From Dama dama (lineage: Eukaryota > Chordata > Mammalia > Artiodactyla > Cervidae): a stretch of 64,000 nucleotides of DNA. The notes below the pieces were generated by a model that was not told the origin of the DNA, did not search any database, and saw only the letters and a program-made list of their open reading frames with translations. Below, one piece after another: positions 34,805-46,322 of the stretch. The DNA is taken from NCBI RefSeq assembly GCF_033118175.1, contig NW_026870963.1:744001-808000 (forward strand), in the 5' to 3' direction. The position numbers and the translations under genes are program-made. How positions within the stretch are numbered: position 1 is the stretch's first letter; every line of letters begins with the position of its first letter.

Positions 34805-37210
34805 ATGAAACGGTCTGAAAAATAGGAGGAGCATGAAGTGGTTTAGAAAAACATGAAGTGCCTAAAAAGGTGTGAAAAATATGTGGAGCTTCAAAAGGTG
34901 TCAAAAATATGAGGAGCATGACACGGTCTCAAACATAGGAGGATCATGATGCGGTGTTGAAAATCATGAATAACTTGAAAAGGTGTGAAAAATATGAAGA
35001 GCTTCAAAAGGTGTGAAAAATATGAGGAGCTTCACAAGTTGTCAAAAATATGAGGAGCATGAAACGGTCTGAAAAATAGGAGGAACATTAAGTGGTGTTG
35101 AGAAACATGAAGAGCCTGAAATGGTGTGAAAAATATGAAGAGCTTCAACAGGTGTCAAAAATATGAGGAGCATGAAAAGTTCTGATGAATTGGAGGAACA
35201 TGAAGCGGTGTTGAAAAACATGAAGAGCCTGAAATGGTGAGAAAAATATGAAGCGCTTCAAAAGGTGTCAAAAATATGAGGAGCATGAAACGGTCTGAAA
35301 AGTAGGAGGAGCATGAAGGGGTGTTGAAGAACATGAAGAGCCTGAAAAGGTGTGAAAAATATGAAGAGCTTCAAAAGGTGTGAAAAATATTAAGAGCTTC
35401 AAAATGTGTGGAATACATGAGGAGCATGAAACGGTCTGAAAAATAGGAGGAGCGTGAAGCGGTGTTCAAAAACATGAAGAACCGGAAAAGGTGTGAAATA
35501 TATGAAGAGATTCAAAAGGTTTCAAAAATATGAGGAGCATGAAACGCTCAGAAAAGTAGGAGGATCATGAAGCGGTGTGGAAAAACATGAAAAGCCTGAA
35601 AAGGTGTGAAAAATATGAAGAGCTTCAAAAGGTGTCAAAAATATGAGGAGCATGAAACGGTCTGAAAAATAGGAGGAGCAAGAAATCGTGTTCAAAAACA
35701 TGAGGAGCCTGAAAACGTGTGAAAAATATAAAGAGCTTCAAAATGTGTGAAATACATGAGGAGCATGAAACGTTCTGAAAAAAAGGAGGAGCATGAAACG
35801 GTCTGAAAAATAGGAGGGGCATGAAACGTTGTTCAAAAACATGAAGAGCCTAAAAAGGTGTGAAAAATATGAAGAGCTTCAAAAGGTGTGAAAAATATGA
35901 GGAGCTTCACAAGTTGTCAAAAATATGAGGAGCAAGAAACGGTCTGAAAAATAGGAGGAACATTAACTGGTGTTGAAAAACATGAAGAGGCTGAAAAGGT
36001 GTGAAAAATATGAAGAGCTTCAACAGGTGTCAAAAATATGAGGAGCATGAAACGTTCTGAAAAACAGGAGGAGCATGAAACAGTATTCAAAACATGAAGA
36101 GCTTGAAAAGGTGTGAAAAATATGAAGAGCTTCAAAACCTGTCAAAAGTATGAGGAGCATGAAATGGTCTGAAAAGTAGGAGGAGCATGAAGCAGTGTTG
36201 AAAAACATGAAGAGCCTGAAAATTTGTGAAATATATGAAGAGCTTCAAAAGGTGTCAAAAATATCAGAAGAGAGAAACGGTGTTCAAAAACGTGAAGAGC
36301 CTGAAAAGATGTGAAAAATACGAAGAGATTCAAAAGATGTCAAAAATAGGAAGAACCTGAAACGGTGTTGAAAAACATGAAGAGCATGAAAAGGTGTGAA
36401 AAATATGAAGAGCTTCAAAAAGTGTCAAAATATGAGGAGCATGAAACGGTCTGAAATATAGGAGGAGCATGAAGCGGTGTTGAAAAACATGAAGAGCCTG
36501 AAAAGGTGAGAAAAATATGAAGAGCTTTAAAAGGTGTCAAAATATGAGGAGCATGAAATGGCCTGGAAAATAGGAGGAGCATGAAATGCTGTTCAAAAAC
36601 ATGAAGAGCCTGAAAAGGTGTGATATATGAAGAGATTCAAATGGTGTCAAAAATATGAGGAGCATGAAATGGTCTGGAAAATAGGAGTAGCATGAAATGG
36701 TGTTCAAAACCATGAAGAGCCTGAAAAGTTATGAAAAATATGAAGAGCTTCAAAAGGTGTCAAAAATATGAGGAGCATGAAACGGTCTGAAAAATAGGAG
36801 GAGCATGAAGTGGTTTAGAAAAACATGAAGTGCCTAAAAAGGTGTGAAAAATATGTGGAGCTTCAAAAGGTGTCAAAAATATGAGGAGCATGACACGGTC
36901 TCAAACATAGGAGGATCATGATGCGGTGTTGAAAATCATGAATAACTTGAAAAGGTGTGAAAAATATGAAGAGCTTCAACAGGTGTCAAAAATATGAGGA
37001 GCATGAAACGTTCTGAAAAACAGGAGGAGCATGAAACGGTATTCAAAACATGAAGAGCTTGAAAAGGTGTGAAAAATATGAAGAGCTTCAAAACCTGTCA
37101 AAAGTATGAGGAGCATGAAATGGTCTGAAAAGTAGGAGGAGCATGAAGCAGTGTTGAAAAACATGAAGAGCCTGAAAAGTTGTGAAATATATGAAGAGCT
37201 TCAAAAGGTG
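34805..37210. repeat. Mosaic unit H, copy 1
   Basis: First of three copies of a segment of about 2.4-2.6 kb. H copy 2 is at +2,644 bp (34,841 to 37,485; 35,625 to 38,269; 35,917 to 38,561; 36,142 to 38,786) and H copy 3 at a further +6,335 bp. At about 36,978 this copy skips about 0.1-0.2 kb relative to copy 2 (AATAACTTGAAAAGG runs directly into CTTCAACAGGTGTC). It then continues to 37,210, where it rejoins the GAAATGGTCTGGAAAATAGG segment, so it carries an internal deletion junction. Confidence 0.88.
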
Positions 37211-37815
37211 TCAAAATATGAGGAGCATGAAATGGTCTGGAAAATAGGAGGAGCATGAAATGCTGTTCAAAAACATGAAGAGCCTGAAAAGGTGTGATAT
37301 ATGAAGAGATTCAAATGGTGTCAAAATATGAGGAGCATGAAATGGTCTGGAAAATAGGAGTAGCATGAAATGGTGTTCAAAACCATGAAGCGCCTGAAAA
37401 GTTATGAAAAATATGAAGAGCTTCAAAAGTTGTCAAAATATGAGGAGCATGAAACGGTCTGAAAAATAGGAGGAGCATGAAGTGGTTTAGAAAAATATGA
37501 AGTGCCTAAAAAGGTGTAAAAAATATGTGGAGCTTCAAAAGGTGTCAAAAATATGAGGAGCATGAAACGGTCTCAAACATAGGAGGATCATGATGCGGTG
37601 TTGAAAATCATGAATAACTTGAAAAGGTGTGAAAAATATGAAGAGCTTCAAAAGGTGTGAAAAATATGAGGAGCTTCACAAGTTGTCAAAAATATGAGGA
37701 GCATGAAACGGTCTGAAAAATAGGAGGAACATTAAGTGGTGTTGAGAAACATGAAGAGCCTGAAATGGTGTGAAAAATATGAAGAGCTTCAACAGGTGTC
37801 AAAAATATGAGGAGC
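37211..37815. repeat. 1,970-bp-offset duplicate K, copy 1
   Basis: This 0.6 kb segment is repeated at 39,181-39,785 with near identity (GTCAAAATATGAGG twice in the same register, GTGTAAAAAATATGTGG, GTTTAGAAAAATATG). It spans the join between H copy 1 and H copy 2. The copies part at about 37,815 (GAAAAGTTCTGATG against GAAACGTTCTG). The 1,970-bp period is independent of the 2,644-bp period over the same ground. Confidence 0.88.
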
Positions 37816-39985
37816 ATGAAAAGTTCTGATGAATTGGAGGAACATGAAGCGGTGTTGAAAAACATGAAGAGCCTGAAATGGTGAGAAAAATATGAAGCGC
37901 TTCAAAAGGTGTCAAAAATATGAGGAGCATGAAACGGTCTGAAAAATAGGAGGAGCATGAAGGGGTGTTGAAGAACATGAAGAGCCTGAAAAGGTGTGAA
38001 AAATATGAAGAGCTTCAAAAGGTGTGAAAAATATTAAGAGCTTCAAAATGTGTGGAATACATGAGGAGCATGAAACGGTCTGAAAAATAGGAGGAGCGTG
38101 AAGCGGTGTTCAAAAACATGAAGAACCGGAAAAGGTGTGAAATATATGAAGAGATTCAAAAGGTTTCAAAAATATGAGGAGCATGAAACGCTCAGAAAAG
38201 TAGGAGGATCTTGAAGCGGTGTGGAAAAACATGAAAAGCCTGAAAAGGTGTGAAAAATATGAAGAGCTTCAAAAGGTGTCAAAAATATGAGGAGCATGAA
38301 ACGGTCTGAAAAATAGGAGGAGCAAGAAATCGTGTTCAAAAACATGAGGAGCCTGAAAACGTGTGAAAAATATAAAGAGCTTCAAAATGTGTGAAATACA
38401 TGAGGAGCATGAAACGGTCTGAAAAAAAGGAGGAGCATGAAACGGTCTGAAAAATAGGAGGGGCATGAAACGTTGTTCAAAAACATGAAGAGCCTAAAAA
38501 GGTGTGAAAAATATGAAGAGCTTCAAAAGGTGTGAAAAATATGAGGAGCTTCACAAGTTGTCAAAAATATGAGGAGCAAGAAACGGTCTGAAAAATAGGA
38601 GGAACATTAACTGGTGTTGAAAAACATGAAGAGGCTGAAAAGGTGTGAAAAATATGAAGAGCTTCAACAGGTGTCAAAAATATGAGGAGCATGAAACGTT
38701 CTGAAAAACAGGAGGAGCATGAAACAGTATTCAAAACATGTAGAGCTTGAAAAGGTGTGAAAAATATGAAGAGCTTCAAAACCTGTCAAAAGTATGAGGA
38801 GCATGAAATGGTCTGAAAAGTAGGAGGAGCATGAAGCAGTGTTGAAAAACATGAAGAGCCTGAAAAGTTGTGAAATATATGAAGAGCTTCAAAAGGTGTC
38901 AAAAATATCAGAAGAGAGAAACGGTGTTCAAAAACGTGAAGAGCCTGAAAAGATGTGAAAAATACGAAGAGATTCAAAAGATGTCAAAAATAGGAAGAAC
39001 CTGAAACGGTGTTGAAAAACATGAAGAGCATGAAAAAGTGTGAAAAATATGAAGAGCTTCAAAAAGTGTCAAAATATGAGGAGCATGAAACGGTCTTAAA
39101 TATAGGAGGAGCATGAAGCGGTGTTGAAAAACATGAAGAGCCTGAAAAGGTGAGAAAAATATGAAGAGCTTCAAAAGGTGTCAAAATATGAGGAGCATGA
39201 AATGGTCTGGAAAATAGGAGGAGCATGAAATGCTGTTCAAAAACATGAAGAGCCTGAAAAGGTGTGATATATGAAGAGATTCAAATGGTGTCAAAATATG
39301 AGGAGCATGAAATGGTCTGGAAAATAGGAGTAGCATGAAATGGTGTTCAAAACCATGAAGAGCCTGAAAAGTTATGAAAAATATGAAGAGCTTCAAAAGT
39401 TGTCAAAATATGAGGAGCATGAAACGGTCTGAAAAATAGGAGGAGCATGAAGTGGTTTAGAAAAATATGAAGTGCCTAAAAAGGTGTAAAAAATATGTGG
39501 AGCTTCAAAAGGTGTCAAAAATATGAGGAGCATGAAACGGTCTCAAACATAGGAGGATCATGATGCGGTGTTGAAAATCATGAATAACTTGAAAAGGTGT
39601 GAAAAATATGAAGAGCTTCAAAAGGTGTGAAAAATATGAGGAGCTTCACAAGTTGTCAAAAATATGAGGAGCATGAAACGGTCTGAAAAATAGGAGGAAC
39701 ATTAAGTGGTGTTGAGAAACAGGAAGAGCCTGAAATGGTGTGAAAAATATGAAGAGCTTCAACAGGTGTCAAAAATATGAGGAGCATGAAACGTTCTGAA
39801 AAACAGGAGGAGCATGAAACGGTATTCAAAACATGAAGAGCTTGAAAAGGTGTGAAAAATATGAAGAGCTTCAAAACCTGTCAAAAGAATGAGGAGCATG
39901 AAATGGTCTGAAAAGTAGGAGGAGCATGAAGCAGTGTTGAAGAACATGAAGAGCCTGAAAAGTTGTGAAATATATGAAGAGCTTC
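37449..39985. repeat. Mosaic unit H, copy 2
   Basis: Middle copy of unit H. It matches H copy 1 at -2,644 bp from 37,449 and H copy 3 at +6,335 to +6,337 bp from about 37,530 to 39,985 (38,269 to 44,604; 38,974 to 45,309; 39,656 to 45,993; 39,759 to 46,096). Differences from copy 3 are few single bases and a 2-bp shift. Its right end overlaps the start of mosaic segment G copy 2, showing that the block families interleave rather than form a simple tandem series. Confidence 0.9.
39181..39785. repeat. 1,970-bp-offset duplicate K, copy 2
   Basis: Copy of 37,211-37,815. It lies inside H copy 2 and runs into segment G copy 2, so it marks the point where three duplication periods (1,970, 2,644 and about 11,409 bp) overlap. 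Confidence 0.88.
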
Positions 39986-42900
39986 AAAAGGTGTCAAAAA
40001 TATCAGGAGAGAGAAACGGTGTTCAAAAACGTGAAGAGCCTTAAAAGGTGTGAAAAATGCGAAGAGATTCAAAAGATGTCAAAAATAGGAAGAGCCTGAA
40101 ACGGTGTTGAAAAACATGAAGAGCAAGAAAAGGTGTGAAAAATATGAAGAGCTTCAAAAGGTGTCAAAAATATGAGGAGCATGAAACGATCTGAAATATA
40201 GGAGACGCATGACGCGGTGTTGAAAAACATGAAGAGTTTGAAAACGTGTGAAAAATATGAAGAGCTTCAAAAGGTGTCAAAAATATGAGGAGTATGAAAA
40301 GGTCTGAAAAATAGGAGGAGCATGAAGCGGTGTTGAAAAACATGAAAAGCCTGAAAAGGTGTGAAAAATATGAAGAGCTTCAAAACGTGTCAAATATATG
40401 AGGAGCATGAAAAGGTCTGAAAAATAGGAGGAGCATGAAACGGTGTTCAAAAACATGAAGAGCTGTAAAAGGTGTGAAAAATATGAAGAGCTTCAATAGG
40501 TGTGAAAAATATGAGGAGCATGAAACGGTCTGAAAAATAGGAGGAGCATGAAGCCGTGTTCAAAAACATGAAGAGCCTGAAGAGAGGTAAAAAATATGAA
40601 GAGCATCAAAAGGTGTCAAATATATGAGGAGCATGAAACCGTCTGAAAAATAGGAAGAGCAGGAAGAGGTGCTGAAAAACATGAAGAGAATGAAAAGGTG
40701 TGAAAAATATGAAGAGCTTCAAAGAGTCAAAAATATGAGGAGCATGAAACGGTCTGAAAAATAGGAGGAGCATGAAGCCGTGTTGAAAAACATGAAAAGA
40801 CTGAAAAGGTGAGAAAAATATGAGGAGCTTTGAAAGGTGTCAAATATATGAGGAGGATGAAACGGTCTGAAAATATGAGGAGCATGAAACGGTGTTCAAG
40901 AACATGAAGAGCCTGAAAAGCTTCGAAAAACATGAAGAGCTTCAAAAGGTGTGAAAAATATTAAGAGCTCAAAATGTGTGGAATACATGAGGAGCATGAA
41001 ACGGTCTGAAAATTAGGAGGAGCGTGAAGCGGTGTTCAAAAACATGAAGAGCCTGAAAAGGTGTGAAATATGAAGAGATTCAAAAGGTTTCAAAAATATG
41101 AGGAGCATGAAACGCTCAGAAAAGTAGGAGGATCATGAAGCGGTGTTGAAAAACATGAAAAGCCTGAAAAGGTGTGAAAAATATGAAGAGCTTCAAAAGG
41201 TGTCAAAAATATGAGGAGCATGAAACGGTCTGAAAAGTAGGAGGAGCATGAAGCGGTGTTGAAAAACATGAAGAGCCTGAAAAGTTGTGAAAAATATGAA
41301 GAACTTCAAAGGGTGCCAAAAATATGAGGAGCATGAAACGGTCTGAAATAAAGGAGGAGCATGAAACGGTCTGAAAAATAGGAGGAGCATGAAACGGTGT
41401 TGAAAAACATGAAGAGCCTGAAAAGGTGTGAAATATATGAAGAGATTCAAAAGGTGTCAAAAATATGAGGAGCATGAAACGCTCTGAAAAATAGGAGCAT
41501 AATGAAGCGGTGTTGAAAAACATGAGGAGCCTGAAAAGGTGTGAAATATATGAAGAGATTCAAGAGGTGTTAAAAATATGAGGAGCATGAAACGCTCTGA
41601 AAAATAGGAGCATAATGAAGCGGTGTTGAAAAACATGAAGAGCCTGAAAAGGTCTGAAAAATATGAAGAGCTTCAAAGGTGTCAAAAATATGAGGAGCAT
41701 GAAACGGTGTTCAAAAACATGAAGAGCCTGAAAAGGTGTGAAAAATGTGAAGAGCTTCAAAAGTTGTGAAATACAAGAGGAGCCTGAAACTGTCTGAAAA
41801 ATAGGAGGATCATGAAGTGGTGGTGAAAAACATGAAGAACCTGAAATGGTGTGAAAAATATGAAGAACTTCAAAAGCTGCCAATAATATGAGGAGCATGA
41901 AACGGTCTGAAAAAAAGGAGGGGCATGAAACGTTGTTCAAAAACATGAAGAGCCTAAAAAGGTGTGAAAAATATGAAGAGCTTCAAAAGGTGTGAAAATT
42001 ATGAGGAGCTTCAAAAGTTGTCAAAAATATGAGGAGCATGAAACGGTCTGAAAAATAGGAGGAACATTAACTGGTGTTGAAAAACATGAAGAGGCTGAAA
42101 ACGTGTGAAAAATATGAAGAGCTTCAACATGTGTCAAAAATATGAGGAGCATGAAACGTTTTGAAAAACAGGAGGAGCATGAAACGGTATTCAAAACATG
42201 AAGAGCTTGAAAAGGTGTGAAAAATATGAAGAGCTTCAAAACCTGTCAAAAGTATGAGGAGCATGAAATGGTCTGAAAAGTAGGAGGAGCATGAAGCAGT
42301 GTTGAAAAACATGAAGAGCCTGAAAAGTTGTGAAATATATGAAGAGCTTCAAAAGGTGTCAAAAATATCAGGAGAGAGAAACGGTGTTCAAAAACGTGAA
42401 GAGCCTGAAAAGATGTGAAAAATACGAAGAGATTCAAAAGATGTCAAAAATAGGAGGAACCTGAAACGGTGTTGAAAAACATGAAGAGCATGAAAAGGTG
42501 TGAAAAATATGAAGAGCTTCAAAAAGTGTCAAAAATACGAGGAGCATGAAAGGGTATGAAATATAGGAGGAGCATGAAGCGGTGTTGAAAAACATGAAGA
42601 GCCTGAAAAGGTGAGAAAAATATGAAGAGCTTCAAAAGGTGTCAAAATATGAGGAGCATGAAATGGTCTGGAAAATAGGAGGAGCATGAAATGCTGTTCA
42701 AAAACATGAAGAGCCTGAAAAGGTGTGATATATGAAAAGATTCAAATGGTGTCAAAAATATGAGGAGCATGAAATGGTCTGGAAAATAGGAGTAGCATGA
42801 AATGGTGTTCAAAACCATGAAGAGCCTGAAAAGTTATGAAAAATATGAAGAGCTTCAAAAGGTGTCAAAAATGAGATGAGCATGAAACAGTCCGAAAATA

Positions 42901-43865
42901 GGAGGAGCCTCAAATCGTGTTCAAAAACATGAAGAGCCTAAAAATGTGTGAAAAATATAAAGAGCTTCAAAAGGTGTGAAATACATGAGGAGCATGAAAC
43001 GGTCTGAAAAATAGGAGGAGCATGAAGTTGTGTTGAAAAACATGAAGAGCCTGAAAATGTGTGAAATATATGAAGAGCTTCAAAAGGTGTCAGAAATGAG
43101 AGGAGCATGAAACGGTATGAAAAATAGGAGAAGCATGAAGTGGCTTTGAAAAACATGAAGAGCCTGAAAAGATGTGAAAAATATGAAGAGCTTCAAAAGT
43201 TGTCAAAAATATGAGGAGCATGAAACGGTCTGAAAAATAGGAGGAGCATGAAACGGTGTTCAAAAACATGAAGAGCCTGAAAAGCTGTGAAAAATATGAA
43301 GAGCTTCAAAACGTGTCAAAAATATGAGGAGCATGAAACGGTCTGAAAAATAGGAGGAGCAAGAAGCGGTGTTGAAAAAGATTAAGAGCCTAAAGACATT
43401 TGAAAAATATGAAGAGCTTCAAAAGGTGTGGAAAATATGAAGAGCTTCAAAATGTGTCAAAAGTGAGATGAGTATGAAACGGGCTGAAAAATAGGAGGAC
43501 CACAAGTTGTGTTGAAAAACATGAAGAACCTGAAAATGTGTGAAATATATGAAGAGATTCAAAAGGTGTCAAAAATATGAGGAGCATGAATCGTTGTTGA
43601 AAAACATGAAGAGCCTGAAAATGTGTGAAAAATATGAAGAGCCTCAAAAGGTGTCAAAAATATGAGGAGCATGAAACGGTCTGAAAAATAGGAGAAGCAT
43701 GAAGCGGTGTTGAAAAACATGAAGAACATGAAAAGGTGTGAAAAATATGAAGAGCTTCAAAAGGTGTCAAAAATATGAGGAGCATGAACCGGTCTGAAAA
43801 ATAGGAGGAGCATGAAGCGGTGTTCAAAAACATGAAGAGCATGAAAAGGTGTGAAAAATATGAAG
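39455..43865. repeat. Mosaic segment G, copy 2
   Basis: Second copy of 28,046-31,620, longer by about 0.8 kb. The extra length includes a 113-bp duplication at about 41,497/41,610 (AGGAGCATAATGAAGCGG twice), an added monomer near 40,230-40,320, and about 0.6 kb at 42,460-43,090. That last part carries P-type and I-type variants (GAAATGGTCTGG, GTGTCAGAAATGAGAGG). The segment ends at about 43,865, where it switches into H copy 3. Confidence 0.85.
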
Positions 43866-46322
43866 AGCTTCAAAAGGTGTCAAAAATATGAGGAGCATGA
43901 AACGGTCTCAAACATAGGAGGATCATGATGCGGTGTTGAAAATCATGAATAACTTGAAAAGGTGTGAAAAATATGAAGAGCTTCAAAAGGTGTGAAAAAT
44001 ATGAGGAGCTTCACAAGTTGTCAAAAATATGAGGAGCATGAAACGGTCTGAAAAATAGGAGGAACATTAAGTGGTGTTGAGAAACATGAAGAGCCTGAAA
44101 TGGTGTGAAAAATATGAAGAGCTTCAACAGGTGTCAAAAATATGAGGAGCATGAAAAGTTCTGATGAATTGGAGGAACATGAAGCGGTGTTGAAAAACAT
44201 GAAGAGCCTGAAATGGTGAGAAAAATATGAAGCGCTTCAAAAGGTGTCAAAAATATGAGGAGCATGAAACGGTCTGAAAAGTAGGAGGAGCATGAAGGGG
44301 TGTTGAAGAACATGAAGAGCCTGAAAAGGTGTGAAAAATATGAAGAGCTTCAAAAGGTGTGAAAAATATTAAGAGCTTCAAAATGTGTGGAATACATGAG
44401 GAGCATGAAACGGTCTGAAAAATAGGAGGAGCGTGAAGCGGTGTTCAAAAACATGAAGAACCGGAAAAGGTGTGAAATATATGAAGAGATTCAAAAGGTT
44501 TCAAAAATATGAGGAGCATGAAACGCTCAGAAAAGTAGGAGGATCATGAAGCGGTGTGGAAAAACATGAAAAGCCTGAAAAGGTGTGAAAAATATGAAGA
44601 GCTTCAAAAGGTGTCAAAAATATGAGGAGCATGAAACGGTCTGAAAAATAGGAGGAGCAAGAAATCGTGTTCAAAAACATGAGGAGCCTGAAAACGTGTG
44701 AAAAATATAAAGAGCTTCAAAATGTGTGAAATACATGAGGAGCATGAAACGGTCTGAAAAAAAGGAGGAGCATGAAACGGTCTGAAAAATAGGAGGGGCA
44801 TGAAACGTTGTTCAAAAACATGAAGAGCCTAAAAAGGTGTGAAAAATATGAAGAGCTTCAAAAGGTGTGAAAAATATGAGGAGCTTCACAAGTTGTCAAA
44901 AATATGAGGAGCAAGAAACGGTCTGAAAAATAGGAGGAACATTAACTGGTGTTGAGAAACATGAAGAGGCTGAAAAGGTGTGAAAAATATGAAGAGCTTC
45001 AACAGGTGTCAAAAATATGAGGAGCATGAAACGTTCTGAAAAACAGGAGGAGCATGAAACAGTATTCAAAACATGAAGAGCTTGAAAAGGTGTGAAAAAT
45101 ATGAAGAGCTTCAAAACCTGTCAAAAGTATGAGGAGCATGAAATGGTCTGAAAAGTAGGAGGAGCATGAAGCAGTGTTGAAAAACATGAAGAGCCTGAAA
45201 AGTTGTGAAATATATGAAGAGCTTCAAAAGGTGTCAAAAATATCAGAAGAGAAAAACGGTGTTCAAAAACGTGAAGAGCCTGAAAAGATGTGAAAAATAC
45301 GAAGAGATTCAAAAGATGTCAAAAATAGGAAGAACCTGAAACGGTGTTGAAAAACATGAAGAGCATGAAAAGGTGTGAAAAATATGAAGAGCTTCAAAAA
45401 GTGTCAAAATATGAGGAGCATGAAACGGTCTGAAATATAGGAGGAGCATGAAGCGGTGTTGAAAAACATGAAGAGCCTGAAAAGGTGAGAAAAATATGAA
45501 GAGCTTCAAAAGGTGTCAAAATATGAGGAGCATGAAATGGTCTGGAAAATAGGAGGAGCATGAAATGCTGTTCAAAAACATGAAGAGCCTGAAAAGGTGT
45601 GATATATGAAGAGATTCAAATGGTGTCAAAAATATGAGGAGCATGAAATGGTCTGGAAAATAGGAGTAGCATGAAATGGTGTTCAAAACCATGAAGAGCC
45701 TGAAAAGTTATTAAAAATATGAAGAGCTTCAAAAGGTGTCAAAAATATGAGGAGCATGAAACGGTCTGAAAAATAGGAGGAGCATGAAGTGGTTTAGAAA
45801 AACATGAAGTGCCTAAAAAGGTGTGAAAAATATGTGGAGCTTCAAAAGGTGTCAAAAATATGAGGAGCATGACACGGTCTCAAACATAGGAGGATCATGA
45901 TGCGGTGTTGAAAATCATGAATAACTTGAAAAGGTGTGAAAAATATGAAGAGCTTCAAAAGGTGTGAAAAATATGAGGAGCTTCACAAGTTGTCAAAAAT
46001 ATGAGGAGCATGAAACGGTCTGAAAAATAGGAGGAACATTAAGTGGTGTTGAGAAACATGAAGAGCCTGAAATGGTGTGAAAAATATGAAGAGCTTCAAC
46101 AGGTGTCAAAAATATGAGGAGCATGAAACGTTCTGAAAAACAGGAGGAGCATGAAACGGTATTCAAAACATGAATAGCTTGAAAAGGTGTGAAAAATATG
46201 AAGAGCTTCAAAACCTGTCAAAAGAATGAGGAGCATGAAATGGTCTGAAAAGTAGGAGGAGCATGAAGCAGTGTTGAAGAACATGAAGAGCCTGAAAAGT
46301 TGTGAAATATATGAAGAGCTTC
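43866..46322. repeat. Mosaic unit H, copy 3
   Basis: Third copy of unit H, at +6,335 to +6,337 bp from copy 2. It begins with the GTCTCAAACATAGGAGGATC variant and contains the whole series through CAGGAGGAGC and AAAACCTGTCAAAAG. It stops at about 46,322-46,335 inside the common core CTTCAAAAGGTGTCAAAAAT. There copy 2 continues ATCAGGAGAG, and this copy passes directly into the 6,372-bp family. Confidence 0.9.
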
